From Plasmopara viticola (lineage: Eukaryota > Oomycota > Peronosporomycetes > Peronosporales > Peronosporaceae), in the NCBI GenBank assembly GCA_001695595.3, contig MBPM02000105.1, positions 62,001 through 126,000 on the forward strand: 64,000 nt of DNA, in the 5' to 3' direction. Positions within the stretch are counted from its first letter, which is position 1. Every line of letters starts with the position of its first letter. The notes beneath the pieces were generated by a model. That model was not told the DNA's origin, did no database searches, and was given only the letters and a program-made list of their open reading frames with translations. Positions 45,591 through 56,165 of the stretch are shown piece after piece. Position numbers and translations under genes: made by a program.

Positions 45591-48500
45591 ATGGATCACG
45601 GCCGCAAAGGTCTCACGCTTATCAGCGAGCGCGTCTTGCGCTACTGGACCGAAAGTGGACGATCTGATGTGTAAGTGAAGCCTGCAACAGTGTCGCTGTG
45701 TCCCGAACTACCGGCCGGCTGATGCGCTTTGTGTGGCTACAGATTGGCGCAATTAGTGGCCGCCTTGGGCAACTTTTCGGCTTACAAGTCCAATCCAGGT
45801 GCATGTTTATCATCAATTTTATTGAGTAATAGAAGTCTGGCTTATATTTCGTACGTTAGACCTTTCGCGTTTGCTGTATGAGCTCGTGTGGGTCGTGCTG
45901 CAGGCCAAATTGACTAAACAAGAGGTGGTGGGATTATTGAAGGAGGCTGAATTGGTACGGACACAGCTGAAGCGATGCTCTCTCACACTCAGAACTCAAA
46001 TGCTTCTCTTGTTATTTGTAATTTGTAGACAAAGCATTCGAAGGCGTGTGACCTAGTGATCGATCTACTATGGGTTATTGGTAATGAAGTGGAGGCCGGT
46101 GAGCGCGGCCATGACGGGCATACATCAAAGGAGTGGCGCCACCTATGCAATCTGGTCAAAGTCATTGCAGACGAAAAGCTCGTGTCATTGCTGAACCTTA
46201 AGAGCTTACTGGAGTTCGACTTGCTGCATGACGCCGACCTTGCACCTGAGCCGCAATTTCAAGCCAGAAAGATGGTGCGAATAAATACAAAAACGCTTTA
46301 TACGCAGACCAAGTACAATTTGCTGCGTGAGGAGACAGAGGGTTTTTCTAAAGTGCTATGTCTGCTGCATACGGGCGTGACCAAGAGCCAACTTGAGGCA
46401 ACAAGAACTGATTTGATGGCACTCATTGGTTATTTTGATTTAGACGCAAATCGTGTTTTGGACTTGGTATTAGACGCTTATGAAATGCACCCAAGCAACG
46501 ACTGCTTCGCGCAGCTTCTCCATATTTTCAAGCGGGAAAGTTTGCCGCACATTATCGGCTTTAAGTTCCAGTTTTACAAGCGTGAGTTGCCTGAAATGAT
46601 AGGTGTCACGACGCCTCGGTCTCTTTATCGTCTAGCTGCAATACTTTTAAGTAAAGGACTTCTGGACTTGGACGCACTTTTGCCTCACTTAGCACCATCT
46701 CGAGACGCAATATTAAAGGCATCACTGGAACTCGAGAAAGAAATAATTAAAAAAGCCGGATGCTTTGGGCAAGTGAATCTCACTGCTAAAAAAAATTCTG
46801 ACCAGATAGAAGGTGATGATGAAGCAGTAGCAGCAGACGTGCGCAAAGAAGAGGCTGAGCATAATCAGGTGTACGGGGTTATTGTCGGTCTTCTAGAGAT
46901 TGGTGCGCGGGAACGAGCTTTCGAAATGATCGCGTGGTTTCAAAGAAGAGGTGTAAACCCGCTTACATTTACGCCCCTATCAAGAGAACTTTGCGCTGTC
47001 GTAGATGCGATGATTGCGGACGTCTACGCTATGTTATCACATCGCACTTTGCAACTTGGCAGTGGCATAACCGATGCACCTGGAAAAGCAGCACAGACAA
47101 ATTCTGGCAACTGCTTCATCCGGCGCGTCGCTAGTCTAGAAGACTGTGCGTCGGAGATTTTTCCTGTTGTAGAAATGATCGGCCCGCAACTCCATCATGA
47201 ACAATTTCTTTTCGTTAAGCTGCTACGTATCGTCGGTAAGATGATTGATGACCAGGCAAAAAAGTATGGTACTTTAGATGGCAAGAGCGAAAACGATCAT
47301 GCTCTCGCATGCAGAGTTAATTCGTTGCTGGTGAATACATTTCTTCCTGCGATGTCTTTACAGGAATGCAACCCAAGCACGTCATTTTTGATCTGGGACT
47401 TAGTCAAAATCTTGCCGTGTGAAGAGCGTTACCGCATATATCTGCGCTGGTTCGAAGCGTACGACAAGTATCCAGAGCTGCGCTTGATAGAGGCCGAGGT
47501 AGTGCAGAGTACTCGAGGAGTCATGCGACGACTTACAGCCGACCGAGCAAAGCTGTCAGCTCGCAGTTTGACTCACGTAGCACACTCGAACCCATTGATC
47601 GTATTTCGCACGATGCTCCGCCAAATTCAGTCATATGACAACCTGATTCAGCCCGTAGTGGATTCTTTTAAATTTGTGACACCTTTGGGGATGGATGTGC
47701 TCTCATTTGTCCTCGTTAGTGAGTTATCTCGACCACAGAAATCAATGAAGTCGGACGGCACCCACGTTTCGTTGTGGCTTACGTCGTTAGCGAATTTTTC
47801 GGGCAGCTTTTATCGCAAATATCCAAACGTCGAGCTCGCTGGTCTGCTGCAATATCTTATCCAGCGCCTTCAAAGTTGGGCTTCTGTGGATCTTATCGTG
47901 CTAAGTGAACTGCTAACGAAGATGGGTTCATGTTTAAGCTTGGAGGATGTTTCAGAGAGCCAATTGGAGGCGCAAGCCGGCGGCCCACATTTATGGTTTG
48001 AGCCCACTGATCCAAAGTTTCAAAACCGCCGTGCCATTCCGAAATTACGCGATGCTCTAACTAAACGAAATTTAGCGTTGCCGTTGTGCATCCTCATTTG
48101 CCAGATGCGCAGCCGTATCGAGTATTATGAAAACAGAGAGCTGCCACATTTAAAACTGCTTGGTCGTGTGTTTGACACGTGCCAGCTCACTTTTAGCCAG
48201 CTTTTGCAATTTTTGGGTGGAGTCGTGGACCCGCTGGTGTATCGGAAAATGCTTCCATCACTTACGACGCTAGTTCGCAATTACAATGTTCAACCAGAGC
48301 TGGCTATGGCGTTATGTCGTCCAGCAATGCGCAGCGACGATCCGGTGTTGCGAATGGCCCCGCGAAGTGTGCATGCTTCGGGTGTGTCGAACATAGCAAG
48401 CGATAAGGCGGCTACCAACGAAGAAACACTAAACGGTGCACCTTCTGGAGAACAAAGCTGGTGTATGTGCAATGAAGAATTTTTAGACGACATCAGACAA

Positions 48501-51017
48501 ACTCTGCGAATTCACAGTAAACCTGATTGCAAGTCCAAAGAAATGGTTACAGGATTGACACCCGAAATTTACGCGACGTTTTGGGGGCTCATGCTCTATG
48601 ATATTCATGTCCCATTTCAGCAGTATGAATCTGAGATACTACGTTTGCGCAACTCGGTCACTTCGGGTGCAAATGTTTCGCTTGGCGCAAGCGAACGGAA
48701 GAAACTGAAGGAAAAGACGACGCAGATGATCGATGTGCTTATCACGGAACAAAAGGACCAGGTGGCGCACCGAAAACGCGTATACGAGCGTCTGGAAAAC
48801 ATGAAGGGCAAATTTTTTATAGCTGATTCAAACGACAAAACTGCGATTGACGAATTGCTGCAAAAGTGTGTGATCCCACGTTCCCTAATGTCACCTGAAG
48901 ACGCGCTCTTTGCTGCCAGATTTATGGAGCGCTTGCACACAATATCCACGCCGCAAATGAGTACACTGCAATACATTCACAAGGTCAACATGAAAGTGTC
49001 AGCGATCGTACTTTGTGCTACGGAGCGTGAGGCGAGTAATTTTGGCTTTTTCATGAAGGAGACGCTGGGGTTGATATTGCGCTGGTATCAAAACGGAGCG
49101 ACATATGATGACGAAGCGATTCACGGAAAGATTGGCATGAGTTTGGATTTAAATGACGACAAGAAGTGTCTTGCTCACCGCCAATTTAAAGCTGCCTATG
49201 CGCGCTGGCACCAGCAGTTGGAACTTGTATATACGACGGCGCTTTCTAGCGGCGAGTACATGCAAATTCGCAACTCGTTAATAGTACTTACGAAACTCAT
49301 AGATGTGTTTCCAGCGGGTCGTGGAACAGCGGACGTGATTCTAGGCTTTGTGGAGAAGCTAACCAACGAAGACCGAGAAGACATAAAAATTATGGCGAAG
49401 CGGTACTTTGCTCTTCTGACGAAACGGAAATTGTCGCTGATAGACGACAGATTATTGCGCACTCGTATAAAACCCTTGCTTGCAGTAGCGCCTAGCAACG
49501 ATAAAAAGAAGATGGCGGAGCTTGCCGAAAATAAAACGAAGATTGATGACGAAGATGCCGTGAAGAGTGACTACAAGTCTGAAGATTTGATTAAACCTGC
49601 GCTCAGTCGTGCAGAAAATCAAGAAGTAGAAAGTGGTGAGATTGTGCTTGGAAAAAATAATAACAGCAGTGAAAGCTCTAGCAATCTATCTGCAAGAATG
49701 AAGCAGCGGGACATACGTGGTGACGATCGCAATCACTCTAGTCTTGGCGGACGAGAAAGTTTAGCAGATGCTGATCATGATTTTCGCAATCGTTTAGAAC
49801 GTCAAGAATCCGAAGATCGGTCCGACAAACCCATTGACATCCAGCGTTTAAGTGAAGAGAGACGCGGTCGTCAAGACCATCGCGAATCTTTGCTCGCGAC
49901 TGACGGTCGTAATAGCTCAATGCACAATCACATTAATGAGACGAATGAACGCAGTTGCTCTACGCCCCGAGTGACGCGTGAAAAACCTCCTGCAGCTAAT
50001 CGCAGTCGATCGGGTGAACGTACGGACACACATGAGGATACCAGCGATATTTCTCGTGCATCACGTGAGCGTGGGCGCGATAGAGCACAACCAGTTCGTG
50101 CAGATAGAGGAGACATCGACCGAACAGGTCGAGATACGAGCCTGCACCACAACAATCGTAATCGCAGTCAGGAACGTTCGTTGAGAGCGCGTGACGAGAG
50201 CGAGTTGGTTAACGTAATTAGAAAATCTGATAAGTTTGAGCCAAGTCCAGTACGAACTTCCCACGATGAATCTCAAAAGTCGACACCGTCACCAAATCCA
50301 GAACGAGATGTCGAGTCTAACACCATAAGTCGTGGAGTAAGATCAGAGCGTGAAAAAGAGTATTCTGCTATTGATGCTATTCGTAAGAAAGCTCGACAAT
50401 CTGAGCAAATGGAAGCCGCATTGCGTCGTCAGTTGACGGCGGGGAAGGAAGCTAAGGCAAAGGAACAGCAGCAATCCGGAGAGCACATGAGACCAAATGC
50501 ACGAGACCGTACGCGACCTCCGCTCTCGTTCACGACGATGGCATCTACGGCTGAAGTGATGTCACCTTCGGATCCTGATATGACACGAAAGATCGTGTCG
50601 CTCGTGTCCTCGACTCGCAAACGCGAGCGTGAGCCTGTAAATAAGAGCGAGGCTTCTATTATTGATGTCTCGGAAGGAAAGCGGCGTCGTGATTGTGTTG
50701 ATAGCAAGGCTAATGGTGGCGACGACTCGAAGAACGGGCACGACGAGAGACGCAAGCGCAGAAACAAAGTTGGGGGTGGCGATGACAATAAGGGAAACCA
50801 TCACCAGCGTGACCACATGTAAGTGATTCCTTGATGACGTCAATAAGCATATGTAATAATGTGCCTTGATGTATTCAGGCGGGGACGTCAACAAGACCGT
50901 GATAGTCGCAACAGTGGCAATGCTGACAGGCGCATGAGCTTACACGATCGGATCAATAATAGCAATGGTGGAGGCCGTCGACGTGATCGCAACGACAACA
51001 GAGGAGGTCGCCGGTAG
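45591..51017 (+). CDS. THOC2: THO complex subunit 2 (THOC2/Tho2)
   Basis: Five exons: 45,591-45,670, 45,743-45,798, 45,860-45,954, 46,029-50,818 and 50,879-51,017; about 1,719 residues; all phases fit. The N-terminus (LISERVLRYWTESGR, then LYELVWVVLQAKLTKQEVVG) aligns with animal THOC2. Next come TKYNLLREETEGFSKVLCLL and NRVLDLVLDAYEMHPSND. The Tho2 domain near residues 950-1,170 has ATEREASNFGFFMKETLGL, RWYQNGATYDDE and SGEYMQIRNSLIVLTKLID. THO couples transcription to mRNA export (TREX) and limits R-loops; THOC2 is its scaffold. The last about 450 residues are Arg/Ser/Asp-rich with many RD, ER and RS pairs, ending in an RGR-type tail, fitting RNA binding. A spliced final exon adds 46 residues beyond the TGA that an unspliced reading would meet near 50,821. 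Confidence 0.93.
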
Positions 51018-51178
51018 ACTGTGGATTGTAGATATCAGAAAAGTAGCGAAGAGTTTGAAAAAAGTGTTTGAAACTATGTATTACAGCGTTCGAGTAGACA
51101 ATAAGATTGCCGACTACAGCAACTTGACACGCCTCATGCATATAAAATTGTTCGAGGCCTTAAGAATCAAGTCTTACC

Positions 51179-52153
51179 ATGGCAACGCGACGTCTGGCGC
51201 TTGTATTTCCTGGTCAGGGTAGTCAGTGCGTAGGCATGGGCAAGGACTTGCTAGCAGATTGGCCGAGTATTTTTGGCAACGTGCTGGACGAAGCCAGTGA
51301 GGCTGCAGGCATCAACCTTAGGCGTCGAATGATGGAAGGGCCGGCCCATGAGCTCACGTCCACACATGTGGCTCAGCCGGCGCTTCTGTCAATGTCCGTA
51401 GGAATACTGCGTGTTTTGCAGCACGAAATTGAGCTACCGCCCGTTCAATATGTTCTAGGTCATTCACTAGGTGAGTATTCGGCGCTGGTCGCGGCAGAGG
51501 CCATCGAGTTTGCGGATGCCGCTCGTCTTGTGCATCGTCGAGGTCTGGCTATGCAGCGAGCAGTGGCTCCTGGCGTGGGCGCTATGGCTGCTCTGATACC
51601 CGTAGGTGCTGAAGACGCTGAGACACTTTGTCACGAGGCTGCACTTAAATGTGGAAAAGTATGTCAAGTGGCCAATTACAACTCAGTCAAGCAGACAGTT
51701 ATCAGTGGCGATGCACAGGCTGTAAGCGTTGCCGTTGCTCAAGCAAAAGTCTCCAGGATAGCACGACGTACGATGCTGCTGGATGTTAGTGCTCCATTTC
51801 ATTGCGCGCTGATGGAACCTGCTAAATTGGAGCTACACGAACATCTCAAGCAATTACTATGTGACAATAAATTACATCAACCAAAGGTGCCTGTGGTGTG
51901 GAACGTCGAAGCAAAGGCGACGACTAAGACACCTAAAGAGATTGCTCTCGTTCTAGAGAAGCAGGTTGTACACGCCGTTCGCTGGAGTGACAGCATCGAC
52001 TTCTGCGTAGCAAAGGGGGTGAATGAATTCTTGGAATTGGGAATCGGTGGTGTGCTTGGCGGCCTTATTCGACAACAAATAGGCAAGGGCAGCGTAATGA
52101 CCACTAACTGTGGTACCACTGACGAGATCCAGGCATTTATAAAAAAGCCGTAA
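51179..52153 (+). CDS. Malonyl-CoA:ACP transacylase (FabD/MCAT)
   Basis: Intronless, 324 residues. Motifs: LVFPGQGSQCVGMGKDL near the N-terminus, AQPALLSMSVGILRVL, nucleophile elbow GHSLGEYSALVAA (Ser about residue 96), LVHRRGLAMQRAV with the Arg that binds the malonyl carboxylate, and DVSAPFHCALM with the catalytic His. It loads malonate from CoA onto acyl-carrier protein for type II fatty-acid synthesis, which in such organisms is mitochondrial. The start leaves only about six residues before the fold and no clear targeting peptide. Translation from this ATG would suggest a cytosolic form, or a 5' exon is missed. It lies 161 bp after THOC2 on the same strand. Confidence 0.93.
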   Translation: MATRRLALVFPGQGSQCVGMGKDLLADWPSIFGNVLDEASEAAGINLRRRMMEGPAHELTSTHVAQPALLSMSVGILRVLQHEIELPPVQYVLGHSLGEYSALVAAEAIEFADAARLVHRRGLAMQRAVAPGVGAMAALIPVGAEDAETLCHEAALKCGKVCQVANYNSVKQTVISGDAQAVSVAVAQAKVSRIARRTMLLDVSAPFHCALMEPAKLELHEHLKQLLCDNKLHQPKVPVVWNVEAKATTKTPKEIALVLEKQVVHAVRWSDSIDFCVAKGVNEFLELGIGGVLGGLIRQQIGKGSVMTTNCGTTDEIQAFIKKP

Positions 52154-52286
52154 AAGTTGCAGAAGGTTTCGGCGATTTTCAAAGCAGACTGGAAACTCTG
52201 CTCTATTAAAACTCTCCGTTTACCAGGATTTTGGTGTCATTGTGTGATTGAAATTTGTCTCAGAGATAGCACAGCTCAACTTCTCC

Positions 52287-52758
52287 TCATTTAGAGCGGT
52301 CGGCTCGCCGATTCAGCTGAGTTGGTAATGAACGGGCTGTTAGTGGAGCCACTGTGAGGCCACGCAAATCTTTCGTACCTGTTCGCTTCGCCAGCGCCTC
52401 CTCTCTGCATTCAAAAAACGAAATTAGCACCACCCTAAAGTTTGACTAATACGTCTATTACTACCGGGCAAAGAACTCCGAGTCGGTTTCTGGGACATTG
52501 TTGAGTCCGAGGTAGAGCACAATAGGTGCGCCTAACATCCCCATGTAGGCTGAGTACTCCCAGCCTTTGCGCTCAAAGCGGTGCGTGCCCTACTCAATAT
52601 GGTCAATGTGAATGCATGCATCACACGAATAGAAAACCAGAGCGCACATTATTGCTGAGCATAGAAGTCTCTGGTATGTGCAAGCGCGGCTTGGCGTGGC
52701 TTGCGAAGCAGCGAGTGGCTAGTGGGCGTGCACAGCTAGGAATAACGGGCTTCATCAT
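52287..52758 (-). CDS. Small mitochondrial protein, probable complex I subunit (NDUFB11/ESSS-like)
   Basis: Three exons on the minus strand: 52,758-52,648, 52,589-52,465 and 52,404-52,287; 117 residues. Introns are 58 and 60 nt (GTGCGC, GTAGTA donors) and all phases fit. The N-terminus (MMKPVIPSCARPLATRCF) is basic with Arg/Ser and no acidic residue, as in a mitochondrial presequence. THRFERKGWEYSAY precedes one membrane segment (MGMLGAPIVLYLGL), then FFAREEALAKR. A single-span protein with a WEY...TM...REEA layout resembles ESSS/NDUFB11 accessory subunits of NADH dehydrogenase. I hold the family call loosely; the gene structure is firmer. Its exons are too short to stand out as open frames. 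Confidence 0.5.
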
Positions 52759-52945
52759 CTCGCAATTTGCGCCGCACGTTGACTCGGCACTTTAAAAAAA
52801 TATTTGATTGAATAAAATGAGAATGTATTAATGTTTGTAGTGGACACTTTTACTCGTTTAGTTGTCTTGCTGTTCTCGCCGACTATAAGCTTCAAATGCC
52901 ATCCTCTCTGCAAAATGCATTTTCTAAACAGCCAAAACGTTATTA

Positions 52946-54255
52946 TCAGCTGTCGAGCAAAAAAAAAAGAGCGCTTTCAACCTTAAATGGACCGATTGCA
53001 ATCGGATGCACGGCAGCTACGTCGGCGAGCGCTTCTCGATGGCTGCGAAGCGGTTCTTCAAGAGTGCTTTGTGAGTATTTACCACAATAAGAAATCACAC
53101 CCATTACGTCCGACGTGGCTGGATTGGTTGGCCGACGACGACGTGCGGATTCAGCAAGAAGCAGGACAAGCGGCTTGGCCACGCCAGGAAGGAGAGGCAC
53201 CAATTGTTGGAAATGTTCGTTAGCACGGGTATAGACAAAAATCTATGATTTACAGATCAAACAATGTCACTTTTTATATCTTAAGCCATTCACAGCATAC
53301 CTACCTGTGCGGCAACAACAGTGAGCAATTCATTCTTCAAAGCCGAGTCTCGTCGAGCCTCAATCACGGTCATATCTGCATCGACACTTTCTGCCGCCAA
53401 AGAAAGAGAAGCGGCTGCTGCCTGTAACCTCTGCTGAGCTTTCTCAAACTCGAGTGGACTCCTTCGCTGAGTTTCAGTGTTGCGCTGGGCCGAGTCAAAG
53501 TCGCTTACCTAATGGGTTTAATCTAGAAAGAGGCGAGATACAAGTGTTTAGAAACTCGAATCGCACCTTTTGTTTCAAGGCCCGAAGCTGCTGACTAAGA
53601 GTGGCATTACTTGCACGCAGCTCTTGTATCGGTTGCATCACTGTACGAAGTTGCATAGATTGCGCAACGTCAAACACGTTTTCCTGAAGTGACTGCTGAA
53701 TCTCTTCTACACGAAGGGAGCTTTGAGCTAAAGATTGAACTCTTGACAATTGACCACATGAAGTTGCTGCTGCCATATATAGTCGAGCGAGCGTGGGTTA
53801 TTTCAATGAAAATTGCGTAATAAAACAGATTTTGTCTTGCAATGTTTTTACCACCGTGAGCATCCTCCATTTGAAATTCGAAAAACGCCGAAAAAGCATG
53901 CATCAGTTGTGCTGTGGCCTGTGCGTATGTGCGCATTGCATTGGTGTATTGCGTCATAGCTCTTGAAAGGTCCTCCAGTCGATCATTGTAGCGGTTAAAT
54001 CTGCAGAAACATTGTTAGCTATACAGCTCTGAGGTTAAATAATTTTGCTGCTCACACCTCTGAGTTCGGTGCTCCAGCACTGGGTCGACACCACCATCTG
54101 CTCCTGCTCCAATAGACCGCGCGATCTCATCCTTCAGTCTATGAGCAAACTTCGTCAGTACTTAATAAAAAAAGAGCGGAACTCTCTCACCGCCGCGACC
54201 CATCTTTCACGCCTTTCATAAGAGAACCGTCCTTGACGTTTTTCATCAACTGCAT
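52946..54255 (-). CDS. BAR-domain protein (amphiphysin/FAM92-like)
   Basis: Six exons on the minus strand: 54,255-54,191, 54,138-54,058, 54,000-53,852, 53,769-53,567, 53,508-53,305 and 53,242-52,946; about 332 residues. All phases fit (CG|A, AG|A and G|CA split codons). The start MQLMKNVKDGSLMKGVKDGS is a basic amphipathic helix candidate. Long helices follow: HRTQRFNRYNDRLEDLSRAM, AQATAQLMHAFSAFFEFQ, QSLQENVFDVAQSMQLRTVM and EFEKAQQRLQAAAASLSLAA, ending in VYTRANEHFQQLVPLLPG. This layout is that of BAR domains that bend or sense curved membranes. The tail after LPGVAKPL up to the stop at 52,946 is less sure; an intron or an earlier end is possible. An upstream ATG near 54,323 (MASW, spliced) would read another frame and was not used. 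Confidence 0.7.
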
Positions 54256-54420
54256 TATAGTTCATGCGTGAGTCATACTGCTGAGTCTACGGCTGATCTA
54301 TCCATCACCGTACCCAGGACGCCATGATCACAAAGGCCTAAAGAAGAAGTTAAGCGACTGCTCAGATGTCTATATTAGTCAATAATGTTCAAACTAGATT
54401 GACAGCGTTTTATAAGTTAC

Positions 54421-54470
54421 ATGTCCAATTGAAATACCTTCACTTTCTCATTTCATTCATTATCCCCAGG
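54421..54470 (+). promoter_or_regulatory. Oomycete-type initiator upstream of the temptin-like gene
   Basis: CTTTCTCATTTCATTCATTATC (about 54,442-54,463) contains TCATTTC, fitting the oomycete initiator YCAYTYY, about 40 bp before the ATG at 54,494. A CCAAT sequence lies at about 54,425. The match is by eye. Confidence 0.35.
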
Positions 54471-54493
54471 TTCAAAAGTGCTGTTTTAAGACT

Positions 54494-55123
54494 ATGAAGC
54501 TTGCTTTGCACTTCTGCGTTCTGTCTTCGATACTTTTTTGCTCAAAAGGTCGTCCTACGTTTGTTGCTTTGATTCCCAACGGCGACGGGGTGACGGGCTT
54601 TGCTGCGTTGGGTCACATAAATGCTGCAGGTGGAGGAACGACAAATTCGTTTGGTGAAGCATTTAGCAATGCCGGCTATGAATGGACCAAGGAATTGTGT
54701 CAGGTGGACTCGGATGGAGATGGTGCAACAAATGGCCAAGAACTTGGTGACCCGTGCTGCACCTGGACACCTTCGTCTGGTAGCTCGGTCTCCTCTTCGC
54801 CAACTCATCCAGGTGTCCGCAATACTTTTTCGAGTGAACAGCTTGCTGCCATGAGCTGCAGTGGTGAGGCAGACCAAAAAATTGTGACTGACAGCAAAAA
54901 GTCTGTGTCGACGTCGTCTTCAGCGTCAGCCATTGGCGACGGTAACAGTATCGGTAGCTCTTTCGACGATGTGGTTGCCCTCGAACTTCAGCCTCGCTTT
55001 TCTCCGCAACCAAAACTCGACCAAAGGTCCTTAACTCCTGCAACTTCGGAAGCTGAGAATCCCAAGACGTTCGTGGTCGCTTTATACTCTTTTAGCATCT
55101 TCACCTTAGTCTTTGTACTGTAA
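54494..55123 (+). CDS. Secreted temptin-like protein, probably GPI-anchored
   Basis: Intronless, 209 residues. Residues 1-19 form a signal peptide (MKLALHFCVLSSILFCSKG). The mature part begins RPTFVALIPNGDGV and has GHINAAGGGT, FSNAGYEWTKELCQVDSD, then DGATNGQELGDPCCTW, the Cys pair and Asp/Asn-rich turn that mark temptin Cys/Cys-disulfide domains. From residue about 135 the chain is Ser/Asp-rich, as in wall-exposed oomycete proteins. It ends in a hydrophobic stretch (FVVALYSFSIFTLVFVL), which suggests a GPI-attachment signal. Temptin-type proteins are secreted and abundant in oomycetes; their function there is not established. This is the last confident gene of the island. Confidence 0.8.
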   Translation: MKLALHFCVLSSILFCSKGRPTFVALIPNGDGVTGFAALGHINAAGGGTTNSFGEAFSNAGYEWTKELCQVDSDGDGATNGQELGDPCCTWTPSSGSSVSSSPTHPGVRNTFSSEQLAAMSCSGEADQKIVTDSKKSVSTSSSASAIGDGNSIGSSFDDVVALELQPRFSPQPKLDQRSLTPATSEAENPKTFVVALYSFSIFTLVFVL

Positions 55124-55880
55124 TTGTAGGCCACATCATGTAACAAAACAATAAATGTCACATTAAATATGTCGATCAAATTACCGGATCTTATAATTTG
55201 ATTGGATGACGAACGCATTTCATAAATGTAAACTTGTTTAGATCCAATAAGAAAGTGACAATCACACGAAAAGACGATTCGGTCATAAAGACGAATACTC
55301 TCAAGAAGACTTTTTTGCTTCTTTATATGCCTCTGCACCAAAATTGATGTCTCTGTGCCTACAACAATAGCATCGACCGAAACAAAGGCTGCACCTGTGT
55401 TGTGAGCCTGATAAAGCTCACCCACTAGGCGGTGAAAACTCTGAAAGCGCCTTTTACTCCACCGTGGTGGGAAACCGCATATATATGTTTTTCTTGTCTA
55501 ATTGCCCACAAATATCTCCACATTCGAGCAATTCATACTGCAAGCACATGCTGGAATTCACCCGCTAAAGCTGTAAAGAGGCCTCACATTATATTAGACT
55601 TGACGTCGGAGTCACCGGCCAAGCAAAAAAGTATTTTTTTTGAAGACAGGGAATTTCGTGAGTCTCAAAGCTCAAGACCCGATCTTGCTATTAAAAAGGT
55701 TAGTATATATACCAAGGGGGGGAAGTAAAGGACAGCAAGCTCCTGTACATTTCTCTTGTGGATTCAGTACTTGAGGCACTGACTCGCCCCCGCCGGTTAT
55801 TATCTCAAATTGCCGACTCGCGGAAGATTTACTCACTCTTGGGACATTTTTTTTACTTAAAAAGGAGGGTCTTCCGTCGA
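55124..55880. other. Start of the right-hand gene-poor region
   Basis: No gene supported. A minus-strand frame (54,988-55,425, 145 codons) is open and overlaps the 3' end of the temptin-like gene. A + strand frame (55,432-55,728) is also open and includes HIILDLTSESPAKQKS. Neither is recognised. Confidence 0.35.
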
Positions 55881-55884
55881 TGCA

Positions 55885-56165
55885 GGCCATGGTGCCGAGC
55901 AGTACGCCCACATGTTTCGCGTACGGCAAAGGCTTCCTGTAGATCACTTCTTAAATGGCATCTTTATGAATTCATGGTTTCAGCGTGACCTTACAGCGGC
56001 TATGCGCGTACTTTTAGTACCGCGCCAAGCAGTAGCTCACATGTTTCGCGTACGTCAAAGGCTCTCTGTAGATTACTCCTTAGATAGCATCTATAGATAA
56101 GAAGTCGTTCTTTCAGCGTGACCTTACAACGGCTATGCGCGTGCATTTAGTACCGCACCAAGGCC
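55885..56165. repeat. Two-copy tandem repeat, period about 130 bp
   Basis: CACATGTTTCGCGTACGgCAAAGGCT begins at 55,909 and again at 56,038 (gTC for gGC). The next block, CAGCGTGACCTTACAgCGGC, is at 55,981 and 56,114, followed both times by TATGCGCGT and TTTAGTACCGC. The first copy and part of the second read as one open frame with the phrase HMFRVRQRL repeated, but the frame ends in the second copy. Confidence 0.7.

Noticed and set aside
52987..53223. Plus-strand small gene starting at 52,987 (MDRLQSDARQLRRR)
   Set aside because: It lies opposite the last exon of the BAR gene, whose frame and splice phase are better supported; possible splicing of the plus-strand frame was weak.
54663..55043. 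Minus-strand 126-codon frame inside the temptin-like gene
   Set aside because: Shadow of the coding strand; no domain, while the plus strand has a signal peptide and conserved Cys.
54988..55425. Minus-strand 145-codon frame with VDAIVVGTETS, considered as a proteasome alpha-subunit fragment
   Set aside because: Only a vague resemblance over a few residues, and it overlaps the end of the temptin-like gene; too weak to claim.
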